Shown: positions 1 to 5,468 of the stretch, piece by piece | Numbering within the stretch: position 1 is the stretch's first letter | Layout of the letters: every line of letters starts with the position of its first letter | NCBI GenBank assembly: GCA_964486825.1 | Contig: CAZAQS010000236.1 | Coordinates: 1-7,359, forward strand | Direction: 5' to 3' | Origin: CAZAQS01 sp964486825 | Lineage (GTDB): Bacteria; Chloroflexota; Anaerolineae; Anaerolineales; UBA4823 | DNA: 7,359 nucleotides | The notes under the pieces: model-generated | The model's input: the letters and a program-made list of their open reading frames with translations, nothing else | Told to the model about the DNA's origin: nothing | Database searches by the model: none | Translations under genes and position numbers: made by a program

Positions 1-2187
1 TTTCATCTCGTGATCGCTACCCGTTCTGACCCCCCGCTTCCTTTAGCCCTTTTGCGAGCGCGAGGCCAGACGGTTGAGCTCCGGGCTGCTGATCTTCGCT
101 TTACCAGGCCTGAGACAGCTCAGTTCCTGAACGACGTTATGGGCCTGCAGATGGACGCCGGGTTAGTCGCGGCGCTCGAAGAGCGCACGGAGGGCTGGAT
201 TGCCGGGTTGCAGATGGCGGCTCTCTCCATGCGTGATCGCGAAGACGTCCTCGGGTTTATCGAAGGCTTCTCAGGCACCAACCGTCATATTCTGGACTAC
301 CTGTTGGAGGAGGTGCTTGCTCGCGAGCCGGAAGAGGTCCAGGCCTTTCTCCTGCAAACCGCGGTCCTCTCCCGGCTCGCCGGGTCTCTTTGCGACGCTG
401 TGACCGGCGTTTCAGGCGGGCAAGAGATGCTCGAGACGCTGGAGAGGCGCAACCTCTTTGTTGTGCCCCTGGATGATGAGCGGCACTGGTACCGCTATCA
501 CCACCTGTTCGCCGATCTGCTCAGGGCCCGTCTGCACCAGGCCGAACCCGCATTAGTCCCCCACCTGCATATTCGGGCTTCCGGCTGGTTGGAGCAGAAA
601 GGCTTCATCACCGAGGCAATTAACCAGCTCTTCGCTGCTAGTGAGATGGACAAGGCAGCCGACCTGATCGAGCGCTATGGACCGGCGCGTTTGGCAGACA
701 GCAACCCCTCGGTATTGCAGATGTCGGACAACCTGCCTCGTGAATTGCTCCTTGCCCGGCCCAAATTGGGCATCTACCTGGCCTGGCTTTTCATCATCCA
801 GAGTCACATCGATAAGGCTGTCCCGTTACTGAAAGACCTTGAGCAGCAGCTTACCGATGCAGATTCCGGTAATGGATTACGATGGTTGCAGTCGATTATC
901 GCCACAGCGCTGGGTTTTCTTTCCCCACTGCCTGGTGATTCTGGTTTTTATCCCCTACCTGATTACGAGCTATTGGACGAGATCCCTGCCGAGGAGTTGA
1001 ACCTGCGTAACGCAGTGGATTACCTGTACGGGATGGCTTTGGCAAGGCGAGGGGAAATCTTACGCGCTGTGGAGGTCTCGATCAAGTGTATCCAGAGGGA
1101 GAAGCAGCCCCCTGGGTCGCTGGCTATCCCCACGCTTGCCCCCTTCCTGTCCCGTGTATACCTGATGCTAGGTCGTTTACACGCCGCCGCCTCCCTGTGC
1201 CGTGAATACCTGGATCCCATCCGGGAGAGAGGCATCCAATTCATATATACCGCCGGCAGCATGCAGATCGACCTGGGGGAGGTGCTGTACGAATGGAATT
1301 GCCTGGAAGAGGCCGAGCAGCATATCCGAGATGGCCTCAAAACCGCTGCCCCCTGGCAGAATATCATGACGGACAGCTTTGGATGGATAGCCCTGACCCG
1401 CGTTCTTCAGGCGAAGGAGGACTATGCCGGGGCGATGCAGATCGTAGAGAAATTTGAGAAAAGAATGCAACGACATTTTCGAACGCCGCGTGAATTCGAT
1501 GAGGATTTACAGACCCTTCGAGTTCGCACCCAGTTAGCCAGCGGGGACCTCCAAAATCCTTCCCATTGGGCCGATCAGGTTCATCTCAGCGAGGATTTCC
1601 TCCTCCATAAGGAAAATTACCGGCTTACCCTGGCCCGCATCCGCCTGGCTCAAGGCAGGTACGCCGAAGTTGAAAAATTACTTGCCGGCGTGGAGCCCCT
1701 GATGGCGGCTGGCAGCCGGGTAACAAAAAAATTGGAATCCAATTTGCTTCTGGCTACTGCAGTCGCTGAACAGCAGCGCCTGCCAGAAGCCCTGGGATTA
1801 ATTGAAGATTGTCTTGCTCTGGCCGAGCCAGAAGGGTATCTGCGGGTCTTCTTGGATGTAGGGGAACCGGCCCGAAAACTCTTGTCTGCCTATCTAAGGT
1901 CGAATACCCCCGCTCATAAACTTTACGCTCAGAAAGTTTTGGATACGTTTTCACCAATAATAACATCTGATCATCAGCCAGTTGGGTTGGTTGAACCGCT
2001 TTCAGGGCGCGAGCTGGAAGTGCTCCATCTCATGGCCCTGGGCAGAACCAACCAGGACATCGCCCGGCAGCTCGTTGTTGCCCCAGGCACCGTAAAAGCC
2101 CACGCTGCCAGTATCTATCGTAAGCTGGACGTCGCCAACCGGACCGAGGCGGTGGCGCGCGCCCGGCAGCTGGATATCCTTCCCTAA
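1..2187 (+). CDS. MalT-like LuxR-family transcriptional regulator, 5' end outside window
   Basis: This is a large ATP-dependent (STAND-type) transcription activator, partial at its N-terminus. The frame is open from base 1, and the first codons read FHLVIATRSDPPLPL, the sensor strand that ends the nucleotide-binding domain in this family. The ATG-less GTG at base 10 is therefore internal, and the Walker motifs must lie upstream. Of 728 visible residues, about 30-80 contain the family signature (LRFT, then RTEGWIAGLQ). Residues 105-225 form the winged-helix region, including YRYHHLFADLLRARL. About 230-650 is a helical, TPR-like sensor region. Residues 666-728 are a LuxR helix-turn-helix with RELEVL, NQDIA and GTVKAH followed by IYRKL. 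Family members run to about 900 residues. The inducer cannot be read from sequence. The next gene starts 148 bases downstream behind its own promoter-like region. Family assignment is firm; the regulated genes are unknown. Confidence 0.93.
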   Translation, partial: FHLVIATRSDPPLPLALLRARGQTVELRAADLRFTRPETAQFLNDVMGLQMDAGLVAALEERTEGWIAGLQMAALSMRDREDVLGFIEGFSGTNRHILDYLLEEVLAREPEEVQAFLLQTAVLSRLAGSLCDAVTGVSGGQEMLETLERRNLFVVPLDDERHWYRYHHLFADLLRARLHQAEPALVPHLHIRASGWLEQKGFITEAINQLFAASEMDKAADLIERYGPARLADSNPSVLQMSDNLPRELLLARPKLGIYLAWLFIIQSHIDKAVPLLKDLEQQLTDADSGNGLRWLQSIIATALGFLSPLPGDSGFYPLPDYELLDEIPAEELNLRNAVDYLYGMALARRGEILRAVEVSIKCIQREKQPPGSLAIPTLAPFLSRVYLMLGRLHAAASLCREYLDPIRERGIQFIYTAGSMQIDLGEVLYEWNCLEEAEQHIRDGLKTAAPWQNIMTDSFGWIALTRVLQAKEDYAGAMQIVEKFEKRMQRHFRTPREFDEDLQTLRVRTQLASGDLQNPSHWADQVHLSEDFLLHKENYRLTLARIRLAQGRYAEVEKLLAGVEPLMAAGSRVTKKLESNLLLATAVAEQQRLPEALGLIEDCLALAEPEGYLRVFLDVGEPARKLLSAYLRSNTPAHKLYAQKVLDTFSPIITSDHQPVGLVEPLSGRELEVLHLMALGRTNQDIARQLVVAPGTVKAHAASIYRKLDVANRTEAVARARQLDILP

Positions 2188-2267
2188 CCCCCTTTCATCC
2201 TGCAAATAACCCCACGAATATCCCGTTTGGCAGATGCGTGGCGTCTCGCCGCGGCCTATACTCTGTT

Positions 2268-2310
2268 TAATGCCGTTTGTAACGGTCTTTTTGCAGTCGT
2301 TTTTTATGAT
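2268..2310 (+). promoter_or_regulatory. Activator-type promoter P1 with TAAYGC direct repeats
   Basis: Two direct repeats, TAATGCC (2268-2274) and TAACGGT (2280-2286), start 12 bases apart. A good -10 hexamer, TATGAT (2305-2310), follows. No recognisable -35 hexamer lies 16-18 bases upstream of the -10, which fits a promoter that needs an activator bound to the repeats. The predicted start near 2317 would give a leader of about 20 bases before the gene at 2336. The repeats lie at the same distances from the -10 as in the promoter before the gene at 2697. The architecture is seen directly; promoter activity and the regulator are inferred. Confidence 0.55.
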
Positions 2311-2323
2311 TGAGGTACGAATT

Positions 2324-2330
2324 AGGAGGG
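2324..2330 (+). promoter_or_regulatory. Ribosome binding site that fixes the start at 2336
   Basis: AGGAGGG lies 5 bases before the ATG at 2336. It is the strongest Shine-Dalgarno sequence in the window. It argues against a longer reading frame from 2234, whose extra 34 codons would run through the promoter-like repeats. Confidence 0.75.
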
Positions 2331-2335
2331 CCGAT

Positions 2336-2566
2336 ATGCAAGATTACTACGAGATCAAAATCAAGGGCCATTTGGATCCACGCTGGTCGAATTGGTTTGC
2401 AGGCTTGAAGTTAGCGCACCTGGAAGGAGACGCGACCCTTCTTTACGGCCCGCTGCCCGACCAGGCCGCTCTCCACGGTCTGCTCGAGCGCATCCGCGAT
2501 CTCAATTTGACCTTGATCTCAGTTACCTGCGGCGGTCCACCCACCCAGCATTCCGGCAAGGAATAA
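2336..2566 (+). CDS. Small hypothetical protein, 76 aa
   Basis: This short cytosolic protein has no signal peptide or membrane segment. It starts YYEIKIKGHLDPRW (residues 4-17), has a likely beta strand around DATLLYGPL (32-40), then a helix with QAALHGLLERIRDLNL (43-58), and a final strand LISVTCGG (60-67). This suggests a compact alpha/beta fold. From memory, short proteins with the WSxWFxGL, LxGPLPDQAALHGLLxRIRDL and LISV pattern are widespread uncharacterised proteins, often near regulators in Chloroflexota; I have not verified this here. The last nine residues are polar and probably disordered. The start is set by a strong ribosome binding site, with a repeat-type promoter just upstream. 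A role tied to the neighbouring LuxR regulator is possible but unproven. The gene is probably real; its function is unknown. Confidence 0.8.
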   Translation: MQDYYEIKIKGHLDPRWSNWFAGLKLAHLEGDATLLYGPLPDQAALHGLLERIRDLNLTLISVTCGGPPTQHSGKE

Positions 2567-2568
2567 CG

Positions 2569-2587
2569 GGAAGCGCTTCCTAGCGCT
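2569..2587. other. Palindrome GGAAGCGCTTCC with a second AGCGCT, possible operator or hairpin
   Basis: A perfect 12-base palindrome, GGAAGCGCTTCC (2569-2580), begins two bases after the stop codon of the 76-aa gene. A second AGCGCT at 2582-2587 can pair with the one at 2572-2577 across a 4-base loop. The central CG and flanking GAA/TTC resemble LacI-family operators. No T-run follows the hairpin, so a classical intrinsic terminator is unlikely. It could be an operator for the downstream promoter or a processing hairpin. Confidence 0.4.
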
Positions 2588-2607
2588 GATGGATTGAAAA
2601 AAGTGTT

Positions 2608-2662
2608 TATCGTTGTTTGTAACGCTGCTCTTAACGCTTCTGTAATGCAAGTCATGTATTCT
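2608..2662 (+). promoter_or_regulatory. Activator-type promoter P2 with three or four TAACGC direct repeats
   Basis: TAACGCT at 2620-2626, TAACGCT at 2632-2638 and TAATGCA at 2643-2649 are direct repeats with starts 12 and 11 bases apart. A degenerate fourth copy, TATCGTT, sits 12 bases before the first, at 2608-2614. A -10-like TATTCT (2657-2662) follows, with no convincing -35. Repeats on one face of the helix running up to the -35 position are typical of sites where several activator molecules bind side by side. The predicted start is near 2669, giving a leader of about 28 bases before the ATG at 2697. The likely output is the four-gene unit from 2697 to 5158. Confidence 0.6.
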
Positions 2663-2696
2663 TGGGATGAAATTAAATAAAAGAAAGGAAACAACC

Positions 2697-2888
2697 ATGA
2701 AAACCGAACGTACGCTACCCTCAGAAAAGACTATCGCTTGCGAAACCTGCTCCATGCGGAAAAAGTCTGAAGCCAATCCCAAAAGCTTGATGGCGCGAGT
2801 ATGGCGCTGGCATACAGGCTGGTGCCCCGGCTGGAAAGCTTACCTGGCGCATCTGGCGGTACAGAGGTCCGCCGGATCCCAGGCATGA
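2697..2888 (+). CDS. Small basic Cys/His protein, 63 aa, possible zinc knuckle
   Basis: I do not recognise a named function. The protein has CETC at residues 15-18. A Trp-rich basic core follows at 31-50, with WRWHT at 36-40 and CPGWK at 43-47. C15, C18, H39 and C43 could form a CxxC/HxxxC metal site. There is no signal peptide or membrane helix. I recall WRWHT-CPGWK-type short proteins from Chloroflexota genomes but cannot confirm this here. The start at 2697 has AAAGGAA at 2684-2690. An in-frame ATG at 2667 would sit at the predicted transcription start, so it is less likely. The gene directly follows promoter P2 and precedes the lipoprotein gene by 31 bases, suggesting it is first in that unit. 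It may bind nucleic acid or regulate the unit, but that is speculation. Confidence 0.7.
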   Translation: MKTERTLPSEKTIACETCSMRKKSEANPKSLMARVWRWHTGWCPGWKAYLAHLAVQRSAGSQA

Positions 2889-2919
2889 AGCCGTAGAATG
2901 ACCTTAAGGACACGCGAAA

Positions 2920-3816
2920 ATGAACACCCAAATAAACAACCAAAAACGCATCCTTGCTGCCGCACTCTTACTGGCCCTGGTTACCCTGGCCTGCGGCATC
3001 CATGCCAACCTGCCTGTTACCCATATCATAACTGGACCCACCCAATCAGTTGATATCCAGGTCCCCATGCCCGAAGAACCGTCGACCGGCGTGGGGCTTA
3101 ACCTGGAGTTCCTGGCAGGCGACCTAAATCTTGCTCCGGGAGCGGCTTTTGGATCCAGTGGATATCTCGCCTCTGGCACAGCTATCTTCAATGCTGCTGA
3201 TTTAGAGCCAATTGTCGAAGCCGCTGGGTCTGCATACACTCTGCGCTCAGGCGACCTGAAGATCGAAGGCATTCCGAATTTTCAGGACGACCTTAAAAAC
3301 GAGTGGGATTTGAAGCTCGCCGATACGCCGATGAGCCTGAGTATTAATGCAGGCGCTTACAACGGCAGCTTTGAGCTGGGCGGGCTTTCATTGGAAAAGC
3401 TGGCTATATCAGAGGTAGGCTCCGACCTCACAGGTACGTTCTCCGAACCGAACCATGTTGAAATGTCATCCTTCACATTCTCCACAGGGGGCTCCAGCGT
3501 GGTGCTTAAAGGCCTGGCGAACGCGAATTTCGAGCAAATGACCTTTGATTCTGGGGCAGGCGATTACACATTGAGCTTTGACGGCGATTTGCGGCGTGAT
3601 GCCAGCGTGACGATCGAATCGGGTGTCAGCACTGTGAATATCATCGTTCCAGAGGGTGTCAATGCTCAGACCACCTTTGTTGGCGGCCTTACGGCTATAA
3701 ACATTGAAAGAGGATGGGAGCAGAATGGCGAAGTATATACACATTCAGGCAGCGGCCCAACCATCGACATCACGGTAGAGATGGGAATAGGGACTTTAAA
3801 TTTGAAGACTGAGTAA
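2920..3816 (+). CDS. Exported lipoprotein with toast-rack-like N-terminal domain and beta-strand repeats
   Basis: This is a 298-aa protein predicted to be lipid-anchored on the outer face of the cytoplasmic membrane. Residues 1-24 form a signal peptide with basic start NQKR and hydrophobic stretch ILAAALLLALV. The lipobox TLAC places the lipidated cysteine at residue 25. Residues 26-55 are a Pro/Thr-containing linker. Residues 57-112 match the pattern I know from toast_rack_N (DUF2154-like) domains: LxFLAGDLNLAPG, then LASGTAIFNAADLEP. After W129, residues 130-298 are successive beta strands with Gly turns (NAGAYNG, STGGSS, DSGAGDY, ESGVST, MGIGTL), as in DUF4097-type or LiaF C-terminal beta-solenoids. 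In Firmicutes related folds occur in envelope-stress proteins; a similar role here is only an inference. The start has TAAGGA nine bases upstream. The gene lies between the Cys/His protein and a leaderless beta-repeat protein. Confidence 0.88.
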   Translation: MNTQINNQKRILAAALLLALVTLACGIHANLPVTHIITGPTQSVDIQVPMPEEPSTGVGLNLEFLAGDLNLAPGAAFGSSGYLASGTAIFNAADLEPIVEAAGSAYTLRSGDLKIEGIPNFQDDLKNEWDLKLADTPMSLSINAGAYNGSFELGGLSLEKLAISEVGSDLTGTFSEPNHVEMSSFTFSTGGSSVVLKGLANANFEQMTFDSGAGDYTLSFDGDLRRDASVTIESGVSTVNIIVPEGVNAQTTFVGGLTAINIERGWEQNGEVYTHSGSGPTIDITVEMGIGTLNLKTE

Positions 3817-3822
3817 TTGACC

Positions 3823-3841
3823 TGAGTGGTTCAGCTACTCA
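3823..3841 (+). other. Short intergenic hairpin between the lipoprotein and beta-repeat genes
   Basis: TGAGTGG (3823-3829) can pair with the segment 3835-3841 ending in ACTCA. This gives a 7-bp stem, including one G-U pair, and a 5-base loop. It begins seven bases after the lipoprotein stop codon. No T-run follows, so it is a poor terminator. It could stabilise the upstream message or damp read-through, and may equally be chance. Confidence 0.3.
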
Positions 3842-3877
3842 AAGTATTCATTAGGAAAGGAAGAAACAGGTGTGATT

Positions 3878-4615
3878 ATGGCTAAAAACGTGCTTACAGA
3901 TCAACTTTCGGAGCCTCTCAACGGCGCCACGACTGCCAGGGTCGATATCCATGCCGGCGACGGCAATCTGACGATCGACCGCCTTACGGGCAGCCAGCAG
4001 TTGCTGGCTACCGGCACGCTGCAGTATTTCGAGAAACAGGGCCCTCCCACCAGGACTATGGTTTCGAAAGACGGGCAGGCTACCCTCGCGCTGGTAGGGG
4101 GCGATGCTGGACGGCCCTGGTTCCGTTTCCCATGGTCGGCTTGCAACGGAGCTACCGAGTGGCAGATCCATCTCAATCCCACGGCCTCGTCTGACATAAC
4201 AGCCCACAGCAATGGCGGCAACGTGAAGCTGAACCTGTCCAGCATGGCCGTCACCCGCCTCTCGGCCGAAACCGGCGGGGGCAACATGGACTTGGTTCTG
4301 CCCGACAACGCCGTTGACCTTAGTGTGACTGCCAGGACGGGCGCGGGCAATGTGACCGTCGAGATCGGTAGCGGCCTCACAGGTAGCAACATCCTCAACG
4401 CCAATAGCGGCGCGGGTAACGTGGTCGTGCGCATCCCAGGCGATCTCGCAGCTCGCATTCACGCCACAACCGGGCTGGGCAAAGCGATTGTCGACCCGCG
4501 CTTCAGCAAAACAGGCGACAACCACTACCAGTCGCCCGACTTCGATGATGCCGCCCATAAGATCGAGATTACCGTAAAAAGCGGCGCGGGCAACGTAAGC
4601 GTCATCATCAGGTAG
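3878..4615 (+). CDS. DUF4097-like Gly-rich beta-repeat protein without signal peptide
   Basis: This 245-aa protein is built from short beta strands separated by G-x-G-N turns, predicting a beta-solenoid. The turns fall at residues 27-31 (GDGNL), 113-116 (GGNV), 133-137 (GGGNM), 155-159, 178-182 and 236-240 (all GAGNV), with a degenerate GLGKA at 199-203. Residues 40-55 (QQLLATGTLQYFEKQG) resemble the start of toast-rack-like domains. W81, F82, F84 and W86 form an aromatic patch before the solenoid. There is no signal peptide or membrane helix, so it should be cytosolic, unlike the related lipoprotein 61 bases upstream. The start is ambiguous: ATG at 3878 has AGGTG five bases before it, while GTG at 3872 has AAAGGAAG eight bases before it, adding two residues. 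No catalytic motif is visible; scaffold or ligand-binding roles are guesses. Confidence 0.85.
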   Translation: MAKNVLTDQLSEPLNGATTARVDIHAGDGNLTIDRLTGSQQLLATGTLQYFEKQGPPTRTMVSKDGQATLALVGGDAGRPWFRFPWSACNGATEWQIHLNPTASSDITAHSNGGNVKLNLSSMAVTRLSAETGGGNMDLVLPDNAVDLSVTARTGAGNVTVEIGSGLTGSNILNANSGAGNVVVRIPGDLAARIHATTGLGKAIVDPRFSKTGDNHYQSPDFDDAAHKIEITVKSGAGNVSVIIR

Positions 4616-4654
4616 ATCTAAGGCGGCAGTCATTGGACAAAATGGAGACCGGTC

Positions 4655-5158
4655 ATGATAAACATCTTAGGAAAGCAAAACGGAATGAATATCGTCGGGC
4701 AGGGCGGCAAAATCATCCTTTTTGTGCTGCCGTCTTTGATTGCAGCCATATTGGTCCATATATATTTACCCCAAATGGCAGCCTTGCCCGACAGCATCAG
4801 TTTCATCAGGCCAGTGGGATATTTATTCCTGCTTCCTGGACTGATCCTGTGGGGGACGGCGGTTATCCAATTACTGGTGGGCTTTTCTAAAGGAAAACTG
4901 GTAACCACCGGCGCGTACGGGGTTGCCCGCAATCCCATCTACTCCAGTGCGACTTTCTTCATCCTTCCTGCTGTCGCACTGATGACGTTGACCTGGGTCT
5001 ATATTGTTGTTTCGGTCTTCTTATTTGCCGGTGTCATGATTTTCATCCGGGAAGAGGAGCTGCAACTCACCAGGGCTTTTGGCAAGCAGTATGAAGATTA
5101 TCTGGCCAGGGTTGACCGGCTGGTTCCATATTTAAAAACCATTCGGCGACTTTCGTGA
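4655..5158 (+). CDS. Isoprenylcysteine carboxyl methyltransferase-like (ICMT/PEMT) membrane protein
   Basis: This 167-aa integral membrane protein resembles the C-terminal SAM-dependent methyltransferase domain shared by ICMT and phospholipid methyltransferases. Likely membrane segments are residues 19-37, 53-75 and 97-130, the last possibly a helical hairpin. The family core is present: GKLVTTGAYGVARNPIYSS (80-98), with R92-N93-P94-Y96 as the typical cofactor-side motif, and later REEELQLTRAFGKQYEDY (132-149) with the Glu pair and FG-x-x-Y-x-x-Y. The ending RVDRLVPYLK is also typical. Length is normal for bacterial members. GGAG lies seven bases before the ATG, and 39 bases separate it from the upstream beta-repeat gene. 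The bacterial substrate is generally unknown and need not be a prenylated protein. Nearness to carotenoid genes hints at a lipid or isoprenoid substrate, but this is weak inference. Confidence 0.88.
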   Translation: MINILGKQNGMNIVGQGGKIILFVLPSLIAAILVHIYLPQMAALPDSISFIRPVGYLFLLPGLILWGTAVIQLLVGFSKGKLVTTGAYGVARNPIYSSATFFILPAVALMTLTWVYIVVSVFLFAGVMIFIREEELQLTRAFGKQYEDYLARVDRLVPYLKTIRRLS

Positions 5159-5234
5159 TTGGGATGCGATCGTCAACTGGACGACTAAGGTAGCAGAAGA
5201 GTTGAAGGACGCCGAATCCCTTCGGAGAAACTGA
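5136..5234 (+). pseudogene. Possible C-terminal remnant of a lost gene, coupled to the zinc-ribbon gene
   Basis: This frame is open from 5136 to a TGA at 5232-5234 but has no credible start. It first overlaps the end of the methyltransferase gene. Its translation after about 5148 looks like real protein: FRDWDAIVNWTTKVAEEL, then KDAESLRRN. The TGA overlaps the next ATG as TGATG, the usual sign of translational coupling in an operon. The likely reading is that only the last 25-30 codons of an upstream partner survive after a deletion joined it to the methyltransferase gene. Zinc-ribbon proteins of this type usually follow a thiolase or HMG-CoA synthase gene, so one of these is a candidate identity, but I could not recognise the fragment. 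It could also be a chance open frame. Confidence 0.35.
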
Positions 5235-5458
5235 TGGAAATCCCTCGCCACTGGAGATTGAAAGCCCAACGCCTCCGCCTGGAAGGCTCTGGTTGCCCGA
5301 TCTGCTACCAGGTCGCCTTCCCGCCTCGCCCGGTTTGCCCTCATTGCACCCCTCACCCGGTACGAATCACCGGCTGCGGACTCTCAGGATTACCGGTATC
5401 GATAGCTCTACCGGCCTCGAATCGCATAGTAGATAACGTTTCATTGAACTTAGGATAA
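5234..5458 (+). CDS. Truncated DUF35-type zinc-ribbon protein, probably a gene remnant
   Basis: This 74-aa frame starts MEIPRHWRLKAQRLRLEG, followed by C21-P-I-C24, then FPPRPVC, and C35-P-H-C38. This is the rubredoxin-like zinc ribbon that precedes an OB-fold in acyl-CoA-binding partners of thiolases and HMG-CoA synthases. Complete family members are usually about 130 or more residues. Here residues 40-74 show no OB-fold, and I found none in the other two forward frames of the same stretch. The tail codons also run through clustered CCGGTA/TACCGG repeats, suggesting non-coding sequence. The N-terminal 38 residues are well preserved, so decay may be recent, or a stand-alone zinc ribbon may still be made. 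In intact clusters such a protein supports acetoacetyl-CoA or HMG-CoA formation for the mevalonate pathway. Confidence 0.55.
   Translation: MEIPRHWRLKAQRLRLEGSGCPICYQVAFPPRPVCPHCTPHPVRITGCGLSGLPVSIALPASNRIVDNVSLNLG
5357..5414. repeat. Cluster of CCGGTA/TACCGG inverted repeats
   Basis: CCGGTA occurs at 5357-5362, the palindrome TACCGGTA at 5391-5398, and TACCGG at 5409-5414. CCGGTA (5393-5398) can pair with TACCGG (5409-5414) over a 10-base loop, and the 5357 copy could pair with either TACCGG. The cluster lies in the unconserved tail of the zinc-ribbon frame, 50-110 bases before the phytoene synthase start. It could be an operator or a leader structure for the carotenoid genes. The repeats are short and chance is possible. 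Confidence 0.3.
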
Positions 5459-5463
5459 GGTGA
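5457..5463 (+). promoter_or_regulatory. Ribosome binding site that fixes the start at 5469
   Basis: AAGGTGA lies five bases before the ATG at 5469. An in-frame GTG at 5460 lies inside this site and would have no ribosome binding site of its own at good spacing, so the ATG is preferred. Confidence 0.65.
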
Positions 5464-5468
5464 ATCAA

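Noticed and set aside
10..12. GTG at base 10 as the true start of the LuxR regulator
   Set aside because: The frame is open to base 1, and the codons before it continue the family's sensor-strand sequence, so the gene enters from outside the window.
2234..2335. N-terminal extension of the 76-aa gene from an ATG at 2234
   Set aside because: The extension runs through the promoter-like repeats and the -10 element, and AGGAGGG sits just before the ATG at 2336.
2572..2600. Intrinsic terminator after the 76-aa gene
   Set aside because: The AGCGCT hairpin is followed by A-rich sequence and no T-run on the + strand.
3851..4633. 260-codon open frame on the minus strand opposite the beta-repeat gene
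   Set aside because: The + strand frame has a ribosome binding site and clear GAGNV protein repeats. The antisense frame stays open because of the regular codon pattern of those repeats, and its translation resembles no protein.
5434..5456. Third TAACG-repeat promoter before the phytoene synthase gene (TAACGTT at 5434, TAGGAT at 5451)
   Set aside because: There is only one repeat, and its distance to the -10-like hexamer is 17 bases instead of 25 or 37, so it does not share the architecture of the other two.
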